A DNA stretch of 21,020 nucleotides from Ophiothrix spiculata (Eukaryota > Echinodermata > Ophiuroidea > Amphilepidida > Ophiotrichidae): assembly GCA_000969725.1 (NCBI GenBank), contig JXSR01S033291.1; one strand, given 5' to 3'. A program made the translations under genes and the position numbers. Below, one piece after another: positions 10,436 to 19,883 of the stretch. Position 1 is the stretch's first letter. Each line of letters starts with the position of its first letter. The notes under the pieces are model-generated. The model was given only the letters and a program-made list of their open reading frames with translations. It was not told the origin of the DNA and did no database searches.

Positions 10436-10650
10436 GTAGGCTTAAAAAACTTTTATCACACATCATTTAACACTACTTTTCCCTGTATGGAATATTTTGA
10501 TCATTTGCACCTTTATGTCTGACAAATGTAATTGAATTGCTTATTGGAATGTCCGGGTCTTATCTTGTGCAAAGATTAAGCCTGGTGATCACCATATAGT
10601 CTGTTTATAAGCATTAAGACTGCATGTGGGCCATTAGACAGAAAGGTGTC

Positions 10651-10750
10651 AATTATGAAAGTGTTCTATACATTTTGAGGAGTCTGAGTTGATCACAATT
10701 ATTATGAAAGTTTTCTCTACATCTGAGGAGTCTTGAGTTGATCACAATTA
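10651..10750 (+). repeat. 50-bp direct repeat, two copies
   Basis: AATTATGAAAGTGTTCTATA…GAGTTGATCACAATT (10651-10700) is followed at once by ATTATGAAAGTTTTCTCTAC…GAGTTGATCACAATTA (10701-10750). The two copies differ at several positions. Confidence 0.8.
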
Positions 10751-10870
10751 ATTATAAGGTAATGACCATTTCAGTCCCATGAGCTACAATGTTGTATATA
10801 TGCAAAAAGAATGCAAAAGAAAGGATTTGACGAATTTGTTTCTATAGATAATAAAAAAAGTACAAGGTTT

Positions 10871-11220
10871 TAAGGGGAGGTAGAAAAACACTATGTTCAG
10901 ATTTAATGAAATTTGGCACATTCATTTTATTGTTTACAAAACAACAAAGAGCGTTTTGAAAGTTTCGTTTTAGATAATGTTCGAAAATGTCCTGATTGGC
11001 CCAGTTACCATGACAACTGATCAAGAAATCCAAACAAATGATTTTGTGAAATCTTGGGGTCCAATCACAATGTTGCTATATGCAAGAAACAGTTCAAATA
11101 ATAGGATCTCCAAACAAAATGGTCAATTTGGAGCTAATTTTGGACCCATTGGATTGACACAAATCCAAGTTTTAGGGGTCCAATGGCAAAAAATGGACCC
11201 CTGATAGCGCTATCCCTGAT
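10871..11220. repeat. Possible repeat-derived block (weak)
   Basis: The block from TTTTAAGGGGAGGTAGAAAA to CCTGATAGCGCTATCC ends where the truncated MITE copy begins, and it contains GGGGTCCAATCACA (about 11057) and GGGGTCCAATGGCA (about 11175) in direct orientation. Its position suggests an insertion that removed the MITE's left end, but I do not recognise the family. Confidence 0.3.
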
Positions 11221-11231
11221 CAGACGGCTAA

Positions 11232-11542
11232 CCTTGCATTCTACAACATTGTGAACTGATGGTACTTTTATATTGGGTAAGAGACTAGTAATGATTGATT
11301 AAGACCAAATCAGTGCGTATTAATATTTTTGCGTGTGAATTTTTCATGATTTGGATATTATTTTTGGCTAATTTTGTTGCTACCACATGGACAAACATTG
11401 AACACAAGTTCATTTGAATATACAGCAAGATTTGGAACATGATTATGATTTAAAACATATGGACTAATTTACTTCCCCGTATGGTCATATTGGTTTATGT
11501 GCGTTAATCGGCTGCTTGTTGCATACTTCAAGGTTTATAGAG
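11232..11542 (+). mobile_element. MITE family A, copy 3 (left end missing)
   Basis: Homologous to 5399-5771 from CCTTGCATTCTACAACATTG through AATGATTGATTAAGACCAAA to the right terminal repeat, ATACTTCAAGGTTTATAGAG then TA. About 60 bp of the left end is absent and replaced by unrelated sequence, so the copy is truncated. It has the same orientation as copy 2. Confidence 0.85.
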
Positions 11543-12819
11543 TATGATTTCCTAGTGTTTTATATGGTGGCAAGGATGTATTCCAAATATGATGTTGTTT
11601 CCTTGACAGGTGTATCCCTACTGGAATATCTCAAACAAGAGCATGAAAACGCATGGAGAAATGCACTGCAGCAACTTTACATTGTAATTAAATCTAGCTG
11701 AGATTAATTTTCTTGTGGTATTCTTTCTGAAAGATGTCCAAGCCAATCTTCAACATTTCTGATTTCTCAAAACATTTTATTCATCTAAATTGATCTTTAC
11801 ATTTTGAGATACATTTAAGAAAACACCACAGCCACAGCCTAATATTATTGAAGATATGTCATAATATGATAAACGGCATGACTCAAGCAGTGTCTTGTTT
11901 TAACTAGAATTCTGTCAAGAATACCAACAATTTCAATAATTCCAACTTTGTTGGCATCCCTGTCTTGTTAGTCAGGGGGACATCTTTCAAAATGAACATC
12001 ACATTGTTTTCTTTTAATTAGGAAACAATTGTTCAGATTTTATTGATCTTTATGATTGATAGATTATTTTATTTCTATGTTTTGTTTCTTTATGTTTCCA
12101 TTTTAATTTGACAGTGATTCCTCTTTTATAGCAGATTAATTGGTACAGTAGTTATTCACTTAATTCAAGTTCGGTGCCTGGAGTGGGTTTCAGTGACAAG
12201 TTGTTGAATTTCTGCTGTTCCTCTCAAAACTGGGCTCAACTTATACTAACATTGTTGATTTCTTGTTATAAGTCTTAACATCCAAATTTCTATTTTTGTT
12301 TCATGTACCAGTTTTTGGTATTATAAGTTATATTTTGCTATGTGTTTATGTCAAAAATGATTATGACTGTAATTGCTCACTGCAAGTCAACTTATAAAGA
12401 TTGGTCTACATGAATTCGTAGATGCAAGTCTTTCAGGAATATTCTGGATGGTGCATAATTCTTTGGTTTGGTGAAAGACATGCGTTGAGCAATGTCAGCT
12501 GAAAAGATCACATCCAAGTTATTAACAGTTTTATAAATGTTTATTTTAAATTTTTATACGTATCATTTATTACTCTGTTGCAATTGATTTGTCAGACAAA
12601 ACAAACTAAACCATGAGCCTAGCTTCACAATGTCAATGACAGACCTATTTGTGATTATTGGAAGTTAGCTTTCTCAGAAGTTGAGTAACACTTCCAGAAA
12701 GCTTAGGACCATACCTAAATTTGTTTTGTCCAAGAAATTATTTATTTATTTTATCAAGACCCTTATTGTCAGCGCACTAAACCCATCTAACCCGTTGTGT
12801 ATTTGTCTTTTTGTTGCAG

Positions 12820-15800
12820 GCAAGAAGTCCAAATCAAGTCGAAAAGGAAGTACCAAAGATGCCAGTGATTCCTCAACAGGCAACACAAGCAAAGTAAATG
12901 GAAACATGGACTCGGAGCAAGACTTACAGAACTCAAGTGCACAAAAATCAAGTAGAACTGGAGATCACAAAAAGATTAAGAAAAAGGCAAAAGCAGTTGG
13001 CAAAAAGTCATCAAAGTCCAAACAAAAACTTATATCTGAATTCGCCGTTCCAAAAAACGGTGTGCCCGTGGCCCCCGTAGACGATGGAAATAAATGGCCG
13101 AGGGGAGTCAAGAAGGGCGAAATCAAATCGAGGCCATCTAAATCAAAGAAGAAAAAGAAACTTCAGAAATCCAAGAACAAGAAAAGCAGCCTAAGCAAAA
13201 AGGATCCAGCTTTGCTGTTTTGGACTACTCATAACCTTGATAAAGATCTTTTACCGCATTTAGCCAAAGAAGATCTTGCTGTTTTAGCATCGGTATCCAA
13301 AGGGTTAAGTAGCAAACATAAAAAGAGAAAAAGTAAAAGTAGCAAATCATCAAGTCCAAATCCCAGGATTAATGGCAATTGTGAAGGGAACGATGATTTG
13401 CTCAGTTTTAAGAAATTATCGGATAGAGTGAAAGATTCAGATAAAAATGATAAGACCAAAGGTAAAGGTTTAAAGAAAAGTGCAAAGGCTGATAAAGAGC
13501 CCCCGGCACTGATTGAAAATTGTGTAAATGGTGTGATAAGTGATTCAGTCCACCAAGATCATGATATGAATGATAAGATTGGGGACAAAATCAATAATGG
13601 TATAATAGAAAGTCCTGTGAAAGACCATCAGGAAGAGAATCTTGTGAAAGATCAAATTGAAGTTCACACAGGGGAGGCTGATGTAAATTCCCAGGCTCAA
13701 CAGTCAATAATAGCCGCAGTGGAAAGTATTAAAGAAAACGGATTAGAAATGATCAGCAATGAATTTGAATTTGAACCGCATGAAACCACAGAAAACAAAC
13801 CTCGTGAAAATGAGATTGTTGGTTTTGGCGATGACCGTGATGGAGATGATGAAGGGGAGGATGATAGTAGTAGCGATAGCAGCGATTCCGATGATGACTT
13901 GGATGACGATGTGTTCAGTCCAGCGGCGCCATCGCTTAAATCACCTGCACCAAGTTCAGAACCAAGCCCAATCTCCAGTCCAATTTCAAGTCCATTGCCA
14001 AGTCCTAAAAAGATCAGTCTTGGTGAGAGTCCCGGTGACAGTCCTGCAAGGAGTCCAAACCATGATCATTCCTTTCCATCTGAGGCTAGGAAATCAATAT
14101 CAGTCAGTTTGTTTGATCAACAACCAAGAAGTCCTGCTTTATCATTCAGCAGTCCTTGTGCAAGCCCAGAGCAACTTGCTGCTGCTGGTGAATGTGAAAA
14201 GCCAAACTTAACCGAGTCCAATAGCTTTGAGAAAGGAGAGCTTATGGGATCAACATCACAGGATATTGACAGAGTAGAGCAAAGTAACATTGCAAATGAT
14301 CAAGCAGAGATTATTCAAAATGAAACTAGGGAAGGCACATGGGCTGACAATTTACGAAATGGAACAGATTTAGGCACTACCCCATCCGGAGATTACCCTA
14401 ACATATCTGAACAATATGCAGAAAAGGTTGGGGGAAGAAGTGAACATTTTGTACAACCAAGAGATGAACAAGCAGATGCAGAGACTGCAGAAGCTGTTGA
14501 ATCCATTATGGTAGACCAAGACCCAGAGTCTGAAGAAGAAATGCAGCCTCAAGCTGATATGGTCAATGAGGACTACTACCGTCAACAAACAGCGTCCCCG
14601 CCAGAATTCGATGAGAGGTTGTTGGCAACCCCTGGAGGAAACCTACAGCAAGAACAGGATGAGGACAGGAACAACGAGGCGGCAGATGACACAAACGCAA
14701 AGGAATATAATCAAGGTGATATTGTGCATGAACAAGACAAAAGTGAAAGTGATGATGGAACTACAGCTGTAAAGGATAAGTTTAGTGAGGGCGAAGTTGA
14801 AAGGAAGAGTCCAACAACAGTGGACTTGGCAGAGGAGGCTGATCAGCAACATTGCAATGAGTCAAATAACCAAATACCTGAAGGTGATAATGTACATCAG
14901 CTTGGAACCAGCCCTGCACTTGAAAACACTTTGTCTGAAAACGATGTTGATAAAACCTTGCAGAACAAGGATACTATGTCTGAAAACAATCTTGACAATA
15001 CATCCCAGAACAATGACAGTGTGTCTGAAAACAGTTTTAACAAAACTTCGGAGAGCAGCGATAGTCATGAAGATAAGTCCGATAACATTGATGAGGTTAG
15101 AAGTAGATCACCACAGTGTGAAAGCAGATCACCACAGTTTGAAAGCAGATCACCACAGTGTGAAAGTAGATCGCTACAGTTTGAAAGCAGATCACCACGG
15201 TGGGAAAGCAGATCACCACAGCATGAAAACAGATCACCGCTAGTTGAAAGCAGATCACCACAGCATGAAAACAGATCACCTCTAGTTGAAAGCAGATCAC
15301 CACAATGTGAAAGCAGATCACCACAGTTTGAAAATGAACATGACTCTGATAAAGATGAAAACTGTCAAAGTGTACTTGATAATAACACCAGTGATAAAGA
15401 TGAGATGGTCACAACAGATCAAATTGATCACCTGCCAAGTCATTCCAAATCACCAGAAAAAGTACTTGATGGAGAAAGTAATAAACAGATTGATTCCGTG
15501 GATAGCAAAGACACTTTGCTGGAAGAGACAGAGAGTGCAAGACAACCTCATCAAGATTATCTTCTTGCACATCAAGATGTACAACCAAAAGAGAATCTCC
15601 AAGAAACTTTACAACAGAAAAGCACTATCCCAGATGATGTACCACAGAAGGACACTCTTCATATTGCTAATAAAGAAATTAACGTGCAGCCAAACCAAAG
15701 TCATGAAAACTCAAAGCAGGATAGCCAAAATCATGACAAGACAAGAGGTGACTTGGAGCAATCTGCTATTATACTCTGCACAGATGCAGGCAAAGGTATT

Positions 15801-18005
15801 TCAGAATTATCAAGTAAAGAAGTACATGTTTCTGTCAACAGTCGAGTCAACCAAATGCAAGAAATTTCAGAATCGTCGTTGTTGCCAGAACTCCCTATGC
15901 AGCAGCCACAACCGCAAATGCAAGAGCCATCACAGCTTGATCAAGAACAATTGCAGAATGTTGAATTGACAGAGTTGCAACCCATGCGCCCTCCGACCAA
16001 TGTCCAAAATTTCATGCCACCACCACCAGTACAGCATAAGCCAAGTGATAAGCAGCAAGAAAGTCTTCTTGATCAAATGGTTCAAGGGCAAGCTGAGAGC
16101 CATCAGCCTCAACAGCAGATGCAGATGCAATCTGGTCAAACACAGCACCAATCTTCCGACCAAATGACCGCTGTAATGCAACAGCAGCAGCAGGTTCATC
16201 ATCAGCAACAGCAGCAGCAGATGTCCGGAGATTATTTCACCAATCCTTGTAGCATGCAAATGCAAAGTATGCGAAGGTCACATCGCAATTCATGCATGGA
16301 AATATCAGAAGTTCCCCAGTGCATTGATCAGGATATGATGAGTAGTGGGCCTCACAGTGTGTCGTCTATGAGTAGTCATGGTATGGGAAGCCCACAGCAG
16401 CAAATGGCAAATGCTGGCATGGGCAGCCCACAGATGAACAGCAGCCCCCATCATACTGCTCAACAACAGCAACAAGTGTGCAGTCCAAACATCAATCCAG
16501 CACCTCAAATGTCCATGAGTCCACATAATATGAATCCCAGTCCACAGATGCCCAATATGAATAGTGGCAATCAGATGAACAGTACTGTCAGCCCACATCA
16601 TAGCACAGTTAGTCCGCATCATAACACCGTGAGTCCGCATCACAACATAGTCAGTCCACATCACAACACAATGAGCCCACATAGTCAAGTGAGCCAGGTG
16701 AGCCCGCATCATCACAGCAGTCCTCAGGTGCCCAGCATGAGCCCAGCGTCACAACTCAATTCTGTGAGTCATAGCCCACAGATGAACAACTCTGTTGGCG
16801 GTGGTCCACCCCAGATGCCTAATATGAGTCCGGCAGGTCAGATGAACTCCATGGGCAATCCACAGATGAATACCTCCATGGGCCAACAGATGCAGACCAT
16901 GAGCCCTGCAATGAACACTTTGAACAGTCCACAGGTGAACACCATGAACAGTCCGCAAGTCAATAGTATGAGTAGCCCGCAGATGAACATGCACAGTCCG
17001 CAAGTCCGTAGTCCTGTAGTAAATGCGCAAGTCTGTAGTCCTGCAATGTCAAACAATGTGCAGGCATGTAGTCCTGCCATGAGTAATGCTCAGGGTTGTA
17101 GCCCTGCAGCTGGACTCAATAACTCACAAGTCTGCAGTCCTAACATGAGTTCTGCACCTGTACCCTGCAGTCCAAACATGACTAACCAAGTCTGCAGTCC
17201 TAACATGAGTTCTGCACCTGTTGAGTTCTGCACCTGTACCCTGCAGTCCAAACATGACTAACCAAGTCTGCAGTCCTAACATGAGTTCTGCACCTGTACC
17301 CTGCAGTCCAAACATGACTAACCAAGTGTGCAGTCCAGCAAGGAACAATGTTCAGGGCATGTCAAGCAGTCCTGCTATGAGCTACGAGCAGGTGTGTAGC
17401 CCGCAAATGAATGGCGCCCATATGAATAACTCTGTATGTAGTCCTCAGATGGGTCGGCAAACACCAGTCATCAATCACCAGCAACAGTCATCTTGTGCAA
17501 TGCAATCGTTGAAATCTCCTCCAGGTCACAATGGTAACAACTCAAACAACAACCTTATGTTACTTGGTGCTAATTCACGACAGCAACAGCAGCAGCAACA
17601 ACAGCCGGGAAGGAATCCAAGCGGAAGTTTAGCCAAATTGCAAAAATTAACAAATGCAATTTTGCCAAATCCTAATCAGCCACTTACTGTGCCTAGGTCA
17701 CCAAAACCAGTTGCAAACCTTGCTCATAGAACTGCTGAACAACCTCATCAAAATCCAACTCCAACTCCGCCACCAATTAATACTCCACCTCCACCACTCC
17801 AAAGAAATATGACGCCACCAATATCACATACGCCACCAGTACCACAGCACAGGATGGGCCATTCCAATATGCAGCACCATCCTCAGCAGCCGCAACAACA
17901 ACAGCCCCAGCATCAACAGCAACAACAACACACTCAGCAGCAGCAGCAGCAAACACACATCCCTATGCTTCATCATCAGCAACAGTTAATGCAACAACAG
18001 CAGAT

Positions 18006-18041
<36 letters not shown>

Positions 18042-18858
18042 ACAACAACAACAACAACAGCAGCAGCAGCAAACACAGCAACAGCAAAGGCAGATGTCTA
18101 AAAGAAGGCGACAGACAGCAGCAGCACAAGCTGCAGCAGCAGGTCACACTACAGCGGGTCATACTACTGCAGCAGCACATACTACTGCAGCAGCACAGCA
18201 ACGCCTTACCCATCCACATCCAACCTTTGACCAGTTTGATCATATAACAGCAGCCCAAAGACGTCAATTGCTGCAGCAGCAGCAAATGCATTGTCAGCAA
18301 CAGGCATCACCTCATAGAATGGCAGCACAAATGCAGTTGCAACATATGCATCAGCAACATTCAGTAACCCAACAGCAGCAAAGGCATCATCAGCATCAAA
18401 CGCAGCAGTACCGTCACCATCCATACCACCAAGCTAGTCCAAGTCTAACGCCACCACCGGCTACTCCTCCGCCTTCAGTGACACCAACTCCGCAACAGTC
18501 GCAGCAGCATTCTGCGGCTCATTATAAAGCAACTTATCCTCATCATCATTTTCATCATGGTGCCACTACACAACAACAACACCCCAATGCTCAGCACAGG
18601 AACTATAACCACATTCATGGCTATAGTCCCGCAACTGCTATGAATGGGTACATGGGACAACCCAGTATGATGCATAACACGTACCCTAGCTCTGGGGGAT
18701 TTATGCATGCTGAACAATCTGCTATGCATATGCAGATGGGTGTCATGGCCCAGTCCCAACATACTCTCAGGTCCAATCACATAACCGGATGGAACCCCCA
18801 CCCCGGGTATGATATGATGAACCCACAAATGGGCAGCCAATCAATGATGCGTAGATGA
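12820..18858 (+). CDS. KAT6A: Giant terminal exon of the KAT6A/KAT6B-like gene (acidic, SP-repeat and Met/Ser/Gln-rich C-terminal region; one frameshift)
   Basis: The acceptor TTTTTGTTGCAG ends at 12819. The first base completes a Gly codon with the previous exon (…SGRK-G-KKSKSS…). In order it encodes: a Lys/Ser-rich segment with WPRGVKKG (13095-13118), resembling the remembered WPKGTKRG of vertebrate KAT6A; an acidic Asp/Glu/Ser block (about 13828-13917); clusters of SP motifs; ETAEAVESI (14481-14507); three 15-residue repeats; eleven SRSPQxE repeats; Met/Ser/Pro repeats; SLAKLQKLTNAIL (17626-17664); TPPPINTPPPPLQRNM (17764-17811); polyGln; and a conserved end with AMHMQMGVMAQSQ and a final MRR. 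The last four features match vertebrate MOZ/MORF order from memory. A huge last exon is also the family pattern. The frame breaks at a 16-bp duplication (17221-17236). As written, translation stops at 17259-17261, yet the next 540 codons stay open and keep family motifs. Discounting the 16 bp gives 2,254 residues over the three exons. Orthology to KAT6 is confident; A versus B is not resolved. Confidence 0.9.
14928..15062 (+). repeat. Three tandem 45-bp units encoding 15-residue TxSENxxDKTxQNxD repeats
   Basis: Three consecutive in-frame 15-residue units begin TLSENDVDKT, TMSENNLDNT and SVSENSFNKT. They are more diverged than the adjacent SRSPQxE heptads, so they look older. They sit about 40 bp upstream of the heptad array, so two coding tandem arrays are stacked side by side in the acidic Ser-rich part of the tail. 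Confidence 0.85.
15102..15332 (+). repeat. Eleven tandem 21-bp units encoding SRSPQxE heptads
   Basis: Exactly 231 bp in phase with the reading frame, made of eleven 7-residue units of consensus S/N-R-S-P-Q/L-x-E, where x is Cys, Phe, His, Val or Trp. Two unit types alternate (HENRSPLVE), which points to higher-order duplication. Each unit offers an RSP site resembling SR-protein or proline-directed kinase targets (inference). The repeat has no stop codons in several frames and so creates spurious long open frames on both strands. Confidence 0.95.
16581..16685 (+). repeat. Five tandem 21-bp units encoding (S/N)TVSPHH heptads
   Basis: Five in-frame 21-bp units encode STVSPHH, STVSPHH, NTVSPHH, NIVSPHH and NTMSPHS. 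This second heptad array has the same period as the SRSPQxE array but an unrelated sequence. It is His-rich and flanked by Met/Ser/Pro motifs (MSPHNMNPSPQMPNMN). Confidence 0.92.
17128..17326 (+). repeat. 60-bp coding minisatellite, three copies (QVCSPNMSSAPVPCSPNMTN)
   Basis: Three near-identical 60-bp units encode the 20-residue unit QVCSPNMSSAPVPCSPNMTN. They start at 17128, 17188 and 17264, and the second carries the 16-bp insert. The near identity between units indicates recent expansion by unequal exchange or slippage. It lies inside a wider zone (about 16380-17450) of degenerate 'CSPxM', 'NSPQMN' and 'MSPH' motifs. Confidence 0.9.
17221..17236 (+). other. 16-bp out-of-frame tandem duplication that breaks the KAT6-like reading frame
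   Basis: TTGAGTTCTGCACCTG at 17221-17236 repeats ATGAGTTCTGCACCTG at 17205-17220 with one mismatch. Sixteen is not a multiple of three, so the upstream frame runs into a TAA at 17259-17261. Downstream coding continues in the other frame to the real stop at 18856. The two flanking 60-bp repeat units lack this insert. Either an assembly or heterozygote-merge error in a tandem repeat, or a true slippage allele, would explain it. Confidence 0.9.
17998..18072 (+). repeat. Polyglutamine tract coded by mixed CAG/CAA
   Basis: After QQM, 22 uninterrupted Gln codons (18007-18072) alternate CAG and CAA, followed by TQQQQRQM. A shorter Q8 run lies at 17581-17604, and many Gln/His runs fill 17880-18420. 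The CAA interruptions should slow repeat expansion, so the length looks maintained rather than driven by pure slippage (inference). Confidence 0.93.
18118..18201 (+). repeat. Ala/His/Thr repeat (GHTTA units) next to a SKRRR basic motif
   Basis: In-frame Ala-rich segment AAAQAAAAGHTTAGHTTAAA continuing as HTTAAAQQ, with HTTA repeated three times. It directly follows SKRRRQT (18097-18117), a possible nuclear-localisation motif near the C-terminus. I know no counterpart in vertebrate KAT6 proteins, so this looks lineage-specific. Confidence 0.8.
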
Positions 18859-18863
18859 GAATA

Positions 18864-18919
18864 ACTTGTCCCAGTGGCCCAATTTTTATTTATAACCAAA
18901 ATGGTCTACTGGGACAAGT
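18864..18919 (+). promoter_or_regulatory. 12-bp stem-loop just after the stop codon
   Basis: ACTTGTCCCAGT (18864-18875) is exactly complementary to ACTGGGACAAGT (18908-18919), with a 32-base AT-rich loop. Further pairing at the loop side (GGCC/GGTC) is imperfect. It starts five bases after the stop codon. It could be an RNA structure in the 3' UTR or the core of a tiny inverted-repeat element. Confidence 0.7.
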
Positions 18920-19683
18920 GACTTAGTTTTTTGTATACTTAATTATAGTTGTATTTAATGAAATGACTTGACAAAATGCATCTCATTTTTTGATTTGATT
19001 TTTCCAAAGACCAATTTGTTAATTCTACTCACCTCCTGTGTACAGTATATGCTTATGTACAGTGTACAGATTCAATATGGCATCTTTGTGTGTAGAAAAA
19101 ACAGAGAAATATTTAAACATTTATGTATTCTGTTGATTGTTCATAGCTATATATATTATATATAATGAAAGAGCTTTTGCCAACTTTTTTGGTATTTAGG
19201 TGATAAAGACCAAGATGGTCTTAATGCCTAATGTATATATGCAGGCATATTTTAGAGAAGTACTGATCATCAATGAATAGAAAAAGAAATTGTTATTTTT
19301 CAAAAATTCACAAGGATCTTTATCTTAATTTATTACTCTTGCTCAGTGTGATATTGACTGAACTATTTGTATGGTATTCAGATGTTTTCTGTTCCCATTT
19401 TGATCTTTTTATGTTCAAATATTATATTCTACTGTAAAAGTTTTTGACAGTGATATTTTTGACTACAAAATGGAAAAAAAAATAACAGAAAAAGTAGCCT
19501 CCTATGTAAGTGTGCTTGTCTTTCCTGGAATTTGTGTTGTAAATTTAATGAATTTTAGGCCAAAATTTTCTCTCCATATAACTTGTGCTGTTTATGCATC
19601 CATCCTATTTTATGTACAGAATGTTCAGTTGACTATTTCTTTAAGCTTTGAATATTTATACCGTTCAAAGTTGAGGCAAAAAT

Positions 19684-19883
19684 CGACATGTGAGTGCAAG
19701 AAAGTCGTATCTGCAATAGCTGCCATTTGTCATAAATTTTGATAGCACATTGTATAATCTTCAGTCTCACTGACATAAGACAGGGAAATTTTGAGGGATT
19801 TTCACATTCTTGTGACAAGGTGTTTTAATAAATATAACTTTGGGCAGCTATTGCAGATACAACTTTCTTGCACTCACATGACG
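19684..19883 (+). repeat. 41-bp inverted repeat enclosing the poly(A) signal
   Basis: CGACATGTGAGTGCAAGAAA … GCAATAGCTGCC (19684-19724) is the reverse complement of GGCAGCTATTGCAGATACAA … ACATGACG (19843-19883) with about two mismatches. The 118-base spacer holds AATAAA at 19827. It could be a small MITE or a real UTR hairpin. Confidence 0.85.
19827..19832 (+). terminator. Candidate polyadenylation signal AATAAA
   Basis: The only AATAAA or ATTAAA seen between the stop codon and the window end. A TG-rich stretch follows at about 19887-19912 (ATGTGGATGCATGTGC … GGGTGCC), a plausible downstream element. It would give a 3' UTR of roughly 1 kb. Confidence 0.6.

Larger units (their letters stand above)
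10436..12819 (+). other. 2.4-kb intron of the KAT6-like gene
   Basis: Donor GTAGG at 10436 and acceptor TTTGTTGCAG ending at 12819, phase 1. It contains a 50-bp direct repeat (10651-10750), a possible repeat-derived block (about 10871-11220) and a truncated copy of the MITE family also present in the preceding intron (11232-11542). Nothing is identified in 11543-12800 apart from AT-rich sequence. Confidence 0.87.
18859..19860 (+). other. 3' untranslated region of the KAT6-like gene (probable end near the poly(A) signal)
   Basis: It runs from the stop at 18856-18858 to a likely cleavage zone 10-30 bases after the only AATAAA I find downstream of the stop (19827-19832). It is AT-rich and has a 12-bp hairpin just after the stop and a 41-bp inverted repeat around the poly(A) signal. 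It has short open frames only, none convincing. The end is inferred; longer transcripts are possible. Confidence 0.6.

Noticed and set aside
12681..12819. ATG at 12681 as the start of a separate large protein
   Set aside because: The segment before 12820 has intron-like composition and ends in a strong acceptor whose phase matches the donor at 10436.
13828..13917. Acidic block as evidence for another chromatin family
   Set aside because: Acidic stretches are common in many nuclear proteins; the assignment rests on the ordered set of other motifs.
15102..15332. CRISPR-like array
   Set aside because: The 21-bp units are contiguous with no spacers, and they are coding repeats in an animal gene.
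14785..15969. Long alternative-frame and minus-strand open frames over the repeat arrays
   Set aside because: The 21-bp repeats lack stops in several frames, so these are periodic shadows of the real frame (for example KADHHSV and VVICFQ repeats).
17205..17261. A short intron restoring the frame at the break
   Set aside because: No GT-AG pair of realistic intron length fits there, and a direct 16-bp duplication explains the sequence fully.
17221..18858. A separate gene starting with TTG at 17221
   Set aside because: It is the continuation of the giant exon after the 16-bp duplication; the repeat text and family motifs run through the break.
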